Shown: piece after piece, positions 43,446-52,320 of the stretch
How the letters are laid out: the number at the start of each line of letters is the position of its first letter
Position numbering within the stretch: position 1 is the stretch's first letter
Source: Candidatus Rifleibacteriota bacterium
GTDB lineage: Bacteria > Muiribacteriota > Ozemobacteria > Ozemobacterales > Ozemobacteraceae
Direction of reading: 5' to 3'
Length of the DNA stretch: 64,000 nt
Assembly: GCA_015232575.1 (NCBI GenBank)
Contig: JADFZL010000025.1
Location: 1,264-65,263, forward strand
Position numbers and translations under genes: made by a program
The notes under the pieces: generated by a model
Seen by the model: only the letters and a program-made list of their open reading frames with translations
Databases searched by the model: none
What the model was told of the DNA's origin: nothing

Positions 43446-45164
43446 ATGATTATTCAACATATTGTATTCACTGTTGCTTTTTTTTCTGTTATCAGTTCTA
43501 TCGGTTTATTCGCCGCTGAAAGGGCCCGAAATCAGTATGAAATGACTATTTCAGGAAATATCGCTGATGTAATAAATCAGGAATTCTATCCAGGTACCAT
43601 ATACGTCAGAAATGGGAAAATTGCTGAAATAAAAAGAGAACCCGGAAAAATCTATCCGCTCTACATTGTTCCGGGGCTTGTAGACTCACATGTTCACATC
43701 GAAAGCTCAATGGTTGTTCCGACTGAATTTGCACGCGCAGCATCAGTTCATGGCACTGTAGCAGCTGTTTCTGATCCGCACGAAATAGCCAACGTTCTCG
43801 GAATGAAGGGAGTTGAATTCATGCTGGAAAATGCAAGAAACACTCCATTCAAATTTGCTTTCGGAGCGCCATCGTGCGTGCCCGCCACAACTTTTGAAAC
43901 GTCAGGGCAAACTCTCGGACAAGTTGAAACAGACGAACTTCTTTCAAGAAAAGACATAAAATATCTCAGCGAAATGATGAATTTTCCAGGAGTTTTGTAT
44001 GATGACCCCAATGTCTGGAAAAAGATTGAGCTTGCAAAAAAATATAATAAGCCAATCGACGGACATGCCCCCGGACTGGACGATGCGGCAATAAAAAAAT
44101 ACGCGCAAGCTGGCATATCAACAGACCATGAAACGTTCACACTTGAAGAAGCGCGAAGAAAAATTTCTGCTGGAATGAAAATAATGATTCGTGAAGGTTC
44201 TGCAGCAAAGAATTTTGAAGCACTTGTTCCGCTTCTGAAGGAATCACCTGAATTTGTAATGTTCTGCAGCGACGACAAACATCCTGACGATCTGTTGAGT
44301 GGACACATAAATCTTCTCATAAAAAGAGCGCTTGAGCTGGGTTATGACTTCTTTTCTGTTATCAGAGCTGCGACTTTGAACCCTGTCAGACATTTTTCTC
44401 TCGAAGCCGGATTACTTCAAAAGGGTGACAATGCCGATTTCATAATCATCGACTCACCAAAGAACTTCAATGTAATTGAAACAATAATCAATGGACAGGT
44501 TGCTGCGGAAAAAGGCAATTCCTATCTTCCAACAATCATTCCGGCAGTGGTTAATAATTTCCAGATCAGTGAAAAAAAGGTTGAAGAATTTCAGATTGAA
44601 GCAAAATCAGATATTATTAAGGTTATTGGCGCTATTGATGGCGAATTGATAACCGAAAAATTATTGTTTCCGGTAAAGGTTGATGGAAATAATATTATTT
44701 CAGATGTAAAAAGTGATGTGCTCAAAATTGCAGTAATAAACAGATATAATGAGTCAAAGCCTTCGATTGGATTCATTCACGGTTTTGGAATCAAAAGTGG
44801 CGCCATTGCAGCATCGGTTGGACACGATTCGCACAATATTATTGCAGTCGGGGTGTCTGATAAAGATATCTGCAGAGCAGTAAATCTCATAATTTCTGAA
44901 AAGGGCGGCCTGACAGCAGTTTATGGCGACAGAGAACACATTCTTCCCCTTCCGATTGCTGGAATTATAAGCGATAAAGATTTAAAAACAGTCGCAAAAA
45001 GCTATTCAGAGATTGATAAAAAGGTAAAAGCCATGGGATGCAAACTTAAGTCTCCTTTTATGACACTCTCATTTATGGCTCTGCCGGTAATTCCGAAATT
45101 GAAAATTACTGACAAAGGACTTTTTGACGTGGACAAATTTGCATTTACAGATATATTCAAATAA
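43446..45164 (+). CDS. ade: Adenine deaminase with an N-terminal signal-like segment
   Basis: 572 residues of the AdeC/Ade amidohydrolase family, converting adenine to hypoxanthine and ammonia. The metal-binding motif is DSHVHIESSMV. Further conserved blocks are HGTVAAVSDPHEIANVLG, IDGHAPGLDD, STDHETFTLEEA and CSDDKHPDDLLSG, then the C-terminal domain with IGFIHGFGIKSGAIAASVGHDSHN. The family's usual start corresponds to QYEMTISGNIADV, near residue 32. Here the 31 residues before it (IVFTVAFFSVISSIGLFAAE) form a plausible signal peptide, and a GAGGA lies at ribosome-site distance from the first ATG while nothing comparable precedes Met32. So the enzyme may act in the periplasm, which would be unusual. 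Stands alone between a repeat and ftsQ. Confidence 0.92.
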   Translation: MIIQHIVFTVAFFSVISSIGLFAAERARNQYEMTISGNIADVINQEFYPGTIYVRNGKIAEIKREPGKIYPLYIVPGLVDSHVHIESSMVVPTEFARAASVHGTVAAVSDPHEIANVLGMKGVEFMLENARNTPFKFAFGAPSCVPATTFETSGQTLGQVETDELLSRKDIKYLSEMMNFPGVLYDDPNVWKKIELAKKYNKPIDGHAPGLDDAAIKKYAQAGISTDHETFTLEEARRKISAGMKIMIREGSAAKNFEALVPLLKESPEFVMFCSDDKHPDDLLSGHINLLIKRALELGYDFFSVIRAATLNPVRHFSLEAGLLQKGDNADFIIIDSPKNFNVIETIINGQVAAEKGNSYLPTIIPAVVNNFQISEKKVEEFQIEAKSDIIKVIGAIDGELITEKLLFPVKVDGNNIISDVKSDVLKIAVINRYNESKPSIGFIHGFGIKSGAIAASVGHDSHNIIAVGVSDKDICRAVNLIISEKGGLTAVYGDREHILPLPIAGIISDKDLKTVAKSYSEIDKKVKAMGCKLKSPFMTLSFMALPVIPKLKITDKGLFDVDKFAFTDIFK

Positions 45165-45474
45165 TTTTTTTCACGATAAAAAAGATAAAAGATAAGAATT
45201 GTCCGCAGATTAAGCGGATTTTGCAGCTGTGAGATTTAATATGAGATCTGAAAAAAATCATTTAGCATCTCTAGGCCGGAAAGTGTATTTTTTACCAAAA
45301 ATTGTAATTATGGAAATACGTGCAATTAAAATCTTTACCGTGTTGCACATTCATAAGTGCCTTTCAGAGCCAATAATCTTAATCGCAATAAAAATATTTA
45401 AAAAAAAATACAGATGCTCTTGTTAGTTAATCGAATCAATGATATTATTACATTTACTTATTTGGGGGGTACCT
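45165..45474. other. Intergenic region upstream of ftsQ, no gene
   Basis: About 310 bp, AT-rich. It includes a small dyad at 45200-45222 (CCGCAGATTAAGCGG / TTGCAG). There is no clear promoter for ftsQ, though GATATTATTAC precedes the ribosome site. A 65-codon frame here has no protein-like features. Confidence 0.4.
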
Positions 45475-46380
45475 TTGGAGCAGAGAATCGACACAGGGGT
45501 CAGGAGACGGCTGCTATTCGTTATTCCGCGTGCTGGACTCTCGGAAAATACGATTGAGCGCATTCGAAGCAGAAACGTCCGTGCAAGACTTCAGAACTTA
45601 TGGAGTTTCTTTTCGTCCCTGAAAATGCTTTTTTTTCTGCTGCTGCTTACCGGTCTTACTTATGCTGCTATCGTCCAATTAAAGTATCTGTTCTTTGAAA
45701 CATCGTATTTTGAAATAAAGAAAATAGAAGTATCCGGATTAAAAACTCTCAATCGCGAAACCATTGTTAACAGCGCCGGAGTTTCGATTGCAATGAATCT
45801 CCTCAATATTGACCGCGAAGCAATACGGAATAATCTTATTAAGCTTCCGGCAATAAAAGATGTGCGTGTTGATCTTTCAGGTTTGTATACTTTAAAAATA
45901 ACTGTTACAGAGAGAGTACCTGTGTTGTATCTGAAAACGCATGATTCGTTTTTTGAAGTTTCTGATGATGGAATTATACTCGCAAGTTCGAACGGAGCTG
46001 GGAATGATCTTCCGATCGTGACTGGAATTAATATTGATTCGTGCAAGCCGGGCGACAACATTTCCTCAAATGATTCTTTCGTTGAAGCGAAAAGCTGGAT
46101 AACCAAACTGGATTCGAAAATTCAGAAAAGAATATCGGAATTAAACATGAGCAGCATTCAGAATCCTTATTTTTTTCTTACCTCCGGAGAACGTGTAATT
46201 CCGAAGAGTCTTGAGGATTTTTCTTTCCGTTTTGATTTTTTGTGTTCCCTTCTTGACAATCTGAGAAAAAATAATGTAGAACCTGATGTTGTAGACATGA
46301 GAGCACAGAGTGAAATTGTTGTTAAACCGAAGAGGTCGGTAAAGACCCCGGAAGGGAGCAAAAGTCGCAGTGCGGGCTGA
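45475..46380 (+). CDS. ftsQ: Cell division protein FtsQ/DivIB family
   Basis: 301 residues from a TTG at 45475 with GGGGGG six bases upstream; the ORF extends earlier but without a site. A basic cytoplasmic tail of about 48 residues precedes one membrane helix (MLFFLLLLTGLTYAAIVQL). The POTRA domain follows (FEIKKIEVSGLKTLNRETIV, then SAGVSIAMNLLNIDREAIRN, IKDVRVDLSGLYTLKITVTE), then the FtsQ beta domain. FtsQ bridges FtsL/FtsB and early to late divisome proteins in the periplasm. Its stop overlaps ftsA by 11 bp. The remaining dcw genes (mur, ftsW) are not in this window. Confidence 0.93.
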   Translation: MEQRIDTGVRRRLLFVIPRAGLSENTIERIRSRNVRARLQNLWSFFSSLKMLFFLLLLTGLTYAAIVQLKYLFFETSYFEIKKIEVSGLKTLNRETIVNSAGVSIAMNLLNIDREAIRNNLIKLPAIKDVRVDLSGLYTLKITVTERVPVLYLKTHDSFFEVSDDGIILASSNGAGNDLPIVTGINIDSCKPGDNISSNDSFVEAKSWITKLDSKIQKRISELNMSSIQNPYFFLTSGERVIPKSLEDFSFRFDFLCSLLDNLRKNNVEPDVVDMRAQSEIVVKPKRSVKTPEGSKSRSAG

Positions 46381-47602
46381 TGAACTGTTTGTAGGATTAG
46401 ACATTGGAACAACTAAAGTTTGTGTTGTTGTCGGTGATGTCAGAAAGAATCAGGTCAATGTGATTGGTTTTGGCCAGACCGCTCCAGGTGATGGAATTAA
46501 AAAGGGTATCATCGTGGACATCGACAAAACCACACAGGCAATTCTTGATGCCGTGGAAATGGCAGAAAAGATGGCAGATGCAGCTGTTCAGCGGGTTTAT
46601 GTAGGAATAGCCGGGTCACACATTTCATCTATCAACAGTCAGGGAATCGTTGCAGTTAAGGGTAATTCAAGAGAAATTACAAACGAAGACATTGACCGGG
46701 CAGTTGATAATGCAAAAACCGCAGTTCCGATTCCTGCAACTCAGGAAATAATTCATATCCTTCCGCGGGAATTTGTTGTCGACGAACAGAAAGAGATTAA
46801 TAACCCTCTTGGAATGGTCGGAAGTCGCTTGGAAGCGCAGGTTCATATAGTAACCGGTGCTGTGACTGCAATTCAGAACATTTTCAAATGCTGCGAAAAT
46901 GCTGATCTGAAAGTTGAAGAAATTGTTTTGCAGCCTTACGCCTCAGCGATGGCTGCGCTTACTGAAGACGAGAGAAAACTTGGTGTTGTACTAGTTGACA
47001 TTGGTGGAGGTACCACTGATCTGATTATTTTTCAGAACGGTCACGTTGTTCACTGCTACAGTTCACCTGTCGGCGGACAATATGTAACAAACGACATTGC
47101 GGTTGGCTTGAAAACGTCTACTGCGGTGGCTGAGAATCTTAAAATAAAATTTGGAGTTGCAAGAGCTGATCTTGTAGATGAAAGAAGTTCTGTTGAAGTA
47201 CCAGTTGCTGGTGGCGAAAGAACTAAAACTTATCCACAGAAATTTCTTGCTGAAATTATTGAACCCCGAATGGAAGAGATTTTTAATACAATTAAGGAAC
47301 AGATTACACGACATGTTTCAATTGATGTGATTCCGGCCGGAGTAGTTATTACCGGCGGATGTTCGCTCATGAACGGATGTGTTGAACTTGCTGAAGAAAT
47401 CCTTGGACTTCCGGTGAGATGCGGGTACCCGCTTTCAGTCACCGGACTGAAGGAAAAAGTTCAGAGTCCGGAATTTGCAACTGTTGTAGGGTTGATAAAC
47501 TATGGTTCCCAGAATCAGCGTGCTGAAACATGTGAACCCGGGTATTTCAATGGTGTTGTTTCCCGCGTTAAATCGTTTTTCCGCGGAATGTTTACAGACT
47601 AA
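46370..47602 (+). CDS. ftsA: Cell division protein FtsA
   Basis: 410 residues, actin-like ATPase that anchors FtsZ to the membrane. Conserved blocks are ELFVGLDIGTTKVCVVVGDV, AVQRVYVGIAGSHISSINSQ, VVLVDIGGGTTDLIIFQNGH, GGQYVTNDIAVGL and VVITGGCSLMNG. The C-terminal tail after GLINYGSQN is RVKSFFRGMFTD, a short amphipathic membrane-targeting helix as expected. Start is a GTG at 46370 inside the 3' end of ftsQ. GAAGGGAG lies upstream at a rather long distance, so coupling to ftsQ translation is likely. Followed by ftsZ after 49 bp. Confidence 0.97.
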   Translation: MRADELFVGLDIGTTKVCVVVGDVRKNQVNVIGFGQTAPGDGIKKGIIVDIDKTTQAILDAVEMAEKMADAAVQRVYVGIAGSHISSINSQGIVAVKGNSREITNEDIDRAVDNAKTAVPIPATQEIIHILPREFVVDEQKEINNPLGMVGSRLEAQVHIVTGAVTAIQNIFKCCENADLKVEEIVLQPYASAMAALTEDERKLGVVLVDIGGGTTDLIIFQNGHVVHCYSSPVGGQYVTNDIAVGLKTSTAVAENLKIKFGVARADLVDERSSVEVPVAGGERTKTYPQKFLAEIIEPRMEEIFNTIKEQITRHVSIDVIPAGVVITGGCSLMNGCVELAEEILGLPVRCGYPLSVTGLKEKVQSPEFATVVGLINYGSQNQRAETCEPGYFNGVVSRVKSFFRGMFTD

Positions 47603-47651
47603 AAAATATATTATATTGCCATCTGGCACAGCGTAAAAGGAGGCCATACTG

Positions 47652-48806
47652 GTGTTCGATTTCAATCAAGCGACTGCTGAAAATGCGGAGATCAAGGTAA
47701 TCGGAGTGGGTGGGGGCGGTACAAATGCAATTAACCGCATGATAGAAGCCAATTTGAGTGGCGTGGAATTTATTGCGGCTAACACAGACGCTCAGGCTCT
47801 TGGACGGTCACTTGCAAAAGTGAAAATTCAGCTTGGCGACAAACTCACCAAAGGTCTTGGCGCTGGTGCCAATTATGAGATTGGAAAGAAAGCTGCAGAG
47901 GAAGACCGTGAAAGAATTCTTGAGGCACTTGACGGTGCTGACATGGTTTTTATCACTGCCGGAATGGGCGGTGGAACGGGTACTGGTGCTGCACCAATCG
48001 TAGCAGAAGTAGCAAGAGAAGCCGGTGCTCTCACAGTTGCTGTAGTAACTAAACCTTTCCGTTTTGAAGGAAAGCGCAGAACAGCTGCTGCCGAGCTCGG
48101 AATAAAGAACCTCAAAGAAAGAGTTGATGCTATCATTGTTATTCCAAACGACAAACTTCTTGACGTTTCGAAAGACAACATCCCAATGATGGAAGCATTC
48201 AGATATGCAGATGACATTCTCAGACAGGGCGTTCAGGGCATATCAGATATCATCGTTATCCCCGGACTTGTAAATACTGACTTTGCTGATGTAAAAACTA
48301 TCATGACCCAGGCCGGTTCTGCATTAATGGGTATGGGTATTGCTTCAGGCGAAAACCGCGCTGTAACGGCTGCTCAGATGGCTATCGCCAGTCCGCTTCT
48401 TGAATCATCAATTCAGGGTGCCAAGGGCGTTCTGCTTAATATCACCGGCGGCGCTGACCTCGGAATTCACGAAGTTGACAAAGCATGCTCCATCATTCAG
48501 GATTGCGCAGATGAAGATGCGAACATTATCTGGGGTTCTGTACTTGATGAAAGCATGAAGGACAGCATCAAGATCACCGTTATTGCCACTGGATTCGGTG
48601 AAGAAATCAATCGCGGAATGCTCGATCCAAAGAAACGAATTCTTGATGGACTGAGAACTTCTACTCCGCATTCGATGGAATCTCAAATGCCTCCAATGCC
48701 GCAGATGCCTCAGATTCAGGTTGCTGCTTCGGGCGGCGGTGGCGGAAGCTCACATCATGACGTTGACATACCAGCTTTCCTGAGAAAGCGTGGAAATCGT
48801 TTCTAA
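47652..48806 (+). CDS. ftsZ: Cell division protein FtsZ
   Basis: 384 residues, tubulin-like GTPase that forms the division ring. Blocks in order: IKVIGVGGGGTNAINRMIE, the nucleotide signature GGMGGGTGTGAAPIVAEVA, then TVAVVTKPFRFEGKRR and LVNTDFADVKTIMTQAG. The variable linker is short and Met/Pro-rich, and the protein ends with the conserved peptide DIPAFLRKRGNRF that binds FtsA and other partners. GTG start at 47652 with AAAGGAGG ten bases upstream. A strong stem-loop follows, closing the ftsQAZ unit. Only ftsQ-A-Z are together, a common end of the dcw cluster. Confidence 0.98.
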   Translation: MFDFNQATAENAEIKVIGVGGGGTNAINRMIEANLSGVEFIAANTDAQALGRSLAKVKIQLGDKLTKGLGAGANYEIGKKAAEEDRERILEALDGADMVFITAGMGGGTGTGAAPIVAEVAREAGALTVAVVTKPFRFEGKRRTAAAELGIKNLKERVDAIIVIPNDKLLDVSKDNIPMMEAFRYADDILRQGVQGISDIIVIPGLVNTDFADVKTIMTQAGSALMGMGIASGENRAVTAAQMAIASPLLESSIQGAKGVLLNITGGADLGIHEVDKACSIIQDCADEDANIIWGSVLDESMKDSIKITVIATGFGEEINRGMLDPKKRILDGLRTSTPHSMESQMPPMPQMPQIQVAASGGGGGSSHHDVDIPAFLRKRGNRF

Positions 48807-48837
48807 AAAGAATTTCCATTTGAAAATAGTTGTTAAT

Positions 48838-48876
48838 CTGCAAGCCGGAACCATAAATCCGGCTTGCAGTTTACTT
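48838..48876 (+). terminator. Intrinsic terminator after ftsZ
   Basis: A perfect 12-bp stem (CTGCAAGCCGGA and complement) with an 8-base loop, followed by TTTACTTCTTT. It lies 31 bp after the ftsZ stop. Confidence 0.82.
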
Positions 48877-48892
48877 CTTTCTGATAAACAAA

Positions 48893-50374
48893 ATGGGACT
48901 TAAACATCACTGGAGTATTGAATCAATCGCCGATAAGCTCTTAAAGACTGAAATATGCGATTTTCAAATTCCCCTTGCCGGTAAACTGCATCTTGCTCTC
49001 ATATTTCCGGGTTCGTATCAGACAGGCATGTCAAACCTGGGATTCCTGACGATACACAGAATAGCCTGCCAGACACCGGATGTAGCAGTTGAAAGATTCT
49101 TCTTTCCGCTTCAACCAGACCTCCGCCACGAACCTCCATTTTATTCCCTTGAAACAAGAAGACCTCTTGGCGATTTTGACATTCTTGCTTTTTCAATAAG
49201 CTACGAAGGCGATTTCGAACTGCTTCCACATATTATTAAACCTCTTGGAATTCCTTTATTGCGTGAGAAGCGAAAAAAAGGCCGATTTCCGCTTCTAATG
49301 GCTGGCGGAGCAGCAGTTACCGCTAATTCAAAAGCACTTTCACTTATGTTTGATATACTTGTACATGGCGAAGGAGAAATGGTATTTGAGAATATGCTGA
49401 AAACATTTCTTTCTGATGGGTACAATAAAGAACGCATATCCGAAATGCCAGGTGTATGGATTCCGGAAATCAGAAAGACCCCAACGCCTGTTTCAGCGCA
49501 TCACGACGTGGAAAATTTTCCAGCCTGGTCACACTGCATTTCCTCGCAGAATGTGTTCAATGGCGCTCCACTGATTGAAGTTATGCGTGGATGTAAAAGA
49601 ATATGCAAATTCTGCATGGCGCGTGAAATATACGCACCTCTCAGAGTTCTGTCGGCCAGCAAATTCAGTGAATTCATCGAGAAGTGGTCAAATCACAAAC
49701 AAATTGGACTCATCGCCCCGTCTCTCTTTGATCATCCGGAAATTGAAAAAATTCTTGAAATTCTTTCAGAAAAAAAATTCAGCATCCATAATTCATCTGT
49801 TAAATGGGAAACTCTCAATGAGAAAATTCTGAAATTACTTTTGAATCTTGGCGTAAAAAGCATTACGCTTGCCCCGGAAAGCGGAAGTGAATTTCTTCGG
49901 AATCTTATGGGGAAACCCTTGTCTGAATTGCGTTTTTTTGATACCCTGAAACTGATAGGTTTATTATCTTTTGAGGGTGTAAAAATGTATTTTATCGTCG
50001 GACTTCCGGCCGAAACCGATGATCATCTCAAGGAAACAGTCGAATTCATTATCAAAGCACGGCAGGTTATTCCGGAAGGAGTTTCTTTATCGGCATCTTT
50101 TTCAGGATTCGTTCCCAAACCCCACACGGAATGGGAACACGAAGTTCCGATACAGACATCAGAATTAAAGAAAAGATTTGCATTTATAAGAACTGAGCTG
50201 AACAGAGCTGCTCCGGAAATACGATTAAAATTTGACAGCCCTGAAGAAACAGCCAGACAGATTTTTTTTACGAGAGCCGGCCCGGAGCTGGCACATTATT
50301 TTGAAGAGGAGAGTATGAAATGCCGTCCACAATTAAAAAAGATTGTCTCAGGACTTATGCAGTCGGATTATTGA
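48893..50374 (+). CDS. Radical SAM protein with N-terminal B12-binding-like region
   Basis: 493 residues. The N-terminal ~190 residues have the layout of the uncharacterised radical SAM family often annotated as B12-binding (IFPGSYQTGMSNLGFLTIHR, FDILAFSISYEGDFELLPHI, PLLMAGGAAVTANSKAL). The radical SAM core starts at PLIEVMRGCKRICKFCM with C234-x3-C238-x2-C241 holding the 4Fe-4S cluster, followed by TLAPESGSEFLRNLMGKPL and YFIVGLPAETDDHLKETV. Such proteins typically act in tRNA/rRNA or cofactor modification, but the substrate of this subfamily is unknown. It begins 87 bp after ftsZ and its 3' end overlaps the BMP lipoprotein gene by 55 bp. A clear ribosome site is not seen. Confidence 0.9.
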   Translation: MGLKHHWSIESIADKLLKTEICDFQIPLAGKLHLALIFPGSYQTGMSNLGFLTIHRIACQTPDVAVERFFFPLQPDLRHEPPFYSLETRRPLGDFDILAFSISYEGDFELLPHIIKPLGIPLLREKRKKGRFPLLMAGGAAVTANSKALSLMFDILVHGEGEMVFENMLKTFLSDGYNKERISEMPGVWIPEIRKTPTPVSAHHDVENFPAWSHCISSQNVFNGAPLIEVMRGCKRICKFCMAREIYAPLRVLSASKFSEFIEKWSNHKQIGLIAPSLFDHPEIEKILEILSEKKFSIHNSSVKWETLNEKILKLLLNLGVKSITLAPESGSEFLRNLMGKPLSELRFFDTLKLIGLLSFEGVKMYFIVGLPAETDDHLKETVEFIIKARQVIPEGVSLSASFSGFVPKPHTEWEHEVPIQTSELKKRFAFIRTELNRAAPEIRLKFDSPEETARQIFFTRAGPELAHYFEEESMKCRPQLKKIVSGLMQSDY

Positions 50375-51357
50375 TTTTCTTGACTGTTATGTCAGTTTTC
50401 TTCACCGGATGCACAGATTCAGGAGGCAATTCTGTTAAAAAGAATCTCAGAATTGGAATTGTAATATCTCCGCAGGGATTAAACGACAAAGGCTTTAATG
50501 AAATGGCTCACACCGGCATGAAGAATGCCGAAAAACTTTATGGTGCCGAGACAATCATTATCGAACCAGTCACCATGCATGATTCTGAAGCATCTTTGAG
50601 ATTCTTTACCGGTCAGACATTTGATGCAATAATAGCTGTCGGAATGAGCTTTATCGAACCAATTAAAAAGGTTTCAAAAGAGCATCCAGAGTTACCTTTC
50701 TTCATAATTGATTCAGATATTTCCGAAGGGAAAATAAGAGGAATTTCTTTCAGGGAAGAAGAAGGAAGCTTTTTGTGCGGATATCTCGCATCTTCAATGA
50801 GCAAATCTAATAAAATTGGCTTCGTAGGCGGAGTTAACATTCCAGTAATTCAAAGATTTCTGACTGGTTATAAAGAAGGTGCTGCATTTTTTTCAAGCGA
50901 TACGCAGGTTATTGAAAAATTCGTTGCTGAAGGTTACAGCGGCTTTAACCTTGCTGATAAGGCAAAGCAGATAACTCTTGACATGTATCAGGGTGGTTGC
51001 GATGTAATATTTCATGCAGCCGGTGCATCAGGCCTGGGAGTTATTTCTGCTGGAGTCGAAGCCAAAAAATTTCTTATCGGTGCTGATATGAATCAGGACT
51101 GGCTAGCCCCTGGACTAATACTTACAAGCATGGTAAAACGTGTTGACCTGGTCGTTGAAAACATAATTAAATCATTACATGACGGGAATAAGCTGGATAC
51201 AATGAAATTTTCCTACGGAATATCTGATGGTGGCTTAGACCTTACTGATTTTGAATTCACGCGAAACATTGTCGGTGATGAACTGATAGCAAAACTTAAC
51301 ACGCTTAAAAATGAGATATCCTCAGGAAAAAGGAAAGTTTCGGTGCCTGTAAAATAG
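50320..51357 (+). CDS. BMP family (Med/PnrA-like) substrate-binding lipoprotein
   Basis: 345 residues. Signal ends at Phe-Thr-Gly-Cys (lipobox) and the mature part is a two-domain periplasmic binding fold: LRIGIVISPQGLNDKGFNEM, FDAIIAVGMSFIEPI, EEEGSFLCGYLASSMSKSNK, VGGVNIPVIQRFLTGYKEGA, and DVIFHAAGASGLGVI. These are typical BMP/PnrA features for nucleosides or similar ligands. No ABC ATPase or permease genes adjoin it, so its transporter is elsewhere or it acts as a sensor. Start ATG with AGGAG nine bases upstream, inside the radical SAM gene's 3' end. In a cluster with murI, which starts 34 bp later. Confidence 0.9.
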   Translation: MPSTIKKDCLRTYAVGLLIFLTVMSVFFTGCTDSGGNSVKKNLRIGIVISPQGLNDKGFNEMAHTGMKNAEKLYGAETIIIEPVTMHDSEASLRFFTGQTFDAIIAVGMSFIEPIKKVSKEHPELPFFIIDSDISEGKIRGISFREEEGSFLCGYLASSMSKSNKIGFVGGVNIPVIQRFLTGYKEGAAFFSSDTQVIEKFVAEGYSGFNLADKAKQITLDMYQGGCDVIFHAAGASGLGVISAGVEAKKFLIGADMNQDWLAPGLILTSMVKRVDLVVENIIKSLHDGNKLDTMKFSYGISDGGLDLTDFEFTRNIVGDELIAKLNTLKNEISSGKRKVSVPVK

Positions 51358-51391
51358 CATTTACCCCAAAAAATTGGAGAAACATTAGATA

Positions 51392-52225
51392 GTGGATGAG
51401 CGACCAATAGGCGTTTTCGATTCAGGAGTCGGTGGTCTTACTGTAGTTAAGGAGATCAGAGCGATCCTTCCAACCGAAGATATCGTTTATTTTGGAGATA
51501 CAGCAAGAGTGCCTTATGGCAACAAATCAATTCCGGTTATCAGACGTTTTTGCCTTGAAATTGTAAATTTTCTCGAAACAATGAAGGTAAAAATGATTGT
51601 AATCGCCTGCAATACAGCATCTGCACTGGCTCTTGACCATGTCAGACGCAACACAGTTCTTCCAGTAATCGGAGTAATTGATCCCGGAGTAAGGGCAGCT
51701 CTCAGAAAAGCTCCTTCTGTGAATGATCGTGAAAAGAAAATCGGAGTAATCGGAACCAGAGCCACAATTAAATCAGAGGCATATCAGAAGCGCCTGAAGA
51801 GACTTGATTCGGGCTGTTCAGTATTTGCAAAACCATGTCCGCTTTTTGTACCGATAGTCGAAGAAAATCTTTCTGATTCCATAATCGCCGAACAAACGCT
51901 TAACATGTACCTTGATGAATTCAGATCATTGTCCCTTGATGCTCTTATTCTTGCGTGTACACATTATCCACTGCTGAAAAAATCTCTGGATATTTTTTTT
52001 GATAAAAAAGTAATTCTTATTGACTCTGCTGAAGAAACCGCGCTGGAAGTAGCAGAAATCCTCAAAGCGCACAGAATTTCCGCTCCTTCAGAGAGAAATG
52101 GAACCGACGAATTTTATGTTTCCGACAGCCCGGAATCTTTTATGTTGGTTGGAAGCCAGTTTCTGAAGCATCCTCTGGACAAAGTATTTCTTGAACCGGT
52201 CTGGCAGCGCACCTCTGAGAAATGA
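51392..52225 (+). CDS. murI: Glutamate racemase
   Basis: 277 residues, converts L- to D-glutamate for peptidoglycan. The catalytic Asp10 is in FDSGVGGLTV. Catalytic cysteines are C73 in IACNTASA and C189 in LACTHYPLL. Other blocks are VYFGDTARVPYG and GVIDPGVRA. Length is normal. GTG start at 51392 with GGAG 13 bases upstream. It follows the BMP lipoprotein gene by 34 bp and is probably cotranscribed with it. Its promoter-proximal neighbour downstream has its own promoter. Confidence 0.97.
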   Translation: MDERPIGVFDSGVGGLTVVKEIRAILPTEDIVYFGDTARVPYGNKSIPVIRRFCLEIVNFLETMKVKMIVIACNTASALALDHVRRNTVLPVIGVIDPGVRAALRKAPSVNDREKKIGVIGTRATIKSEAYQKRLKRLDSGCSVFAKPCPLFVPIVEENLSDSIIAEQTLNMYLDEFRSLSLDALILACTHYPLLKKSLDIFFDKKVILIDSAEETALEVAEILKAHRISAPSERNGTDEFYVSDSPESFMLVGSQFLKHPLDKVFLEPVWQRTSEK

Positions 52226-52251
52226 TCTTTTTCTTTTACTTACAAAACAAA

Positions 52252-52282
52252 TTGCCATTTTTTTTGATTTTTTTGTTATAAT
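52252..52282 (+). promoter_or_regulatory. Candidate promoter for the secreted HExxH protein
   Basis: TTGCCA at 52252-52257 and a perfect TATAAT at 52277-52282, with a 19-bp spacer in a T-rich tract. It lies 38 bp before the ATG and the GGAG ribosome site falls between. Confidence 0.45.
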
Positions 52283-52320
52283 GTAATTGGAGGGGAAAAT
52301 CCTTTAAGGAGAATTTGTTT

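Noticed and set aside
45229..45426. 65-codon ORF upstream of ftsQ
   Set aside because: Irregular composition, no ribosome site, AT-rich background; judged chance.
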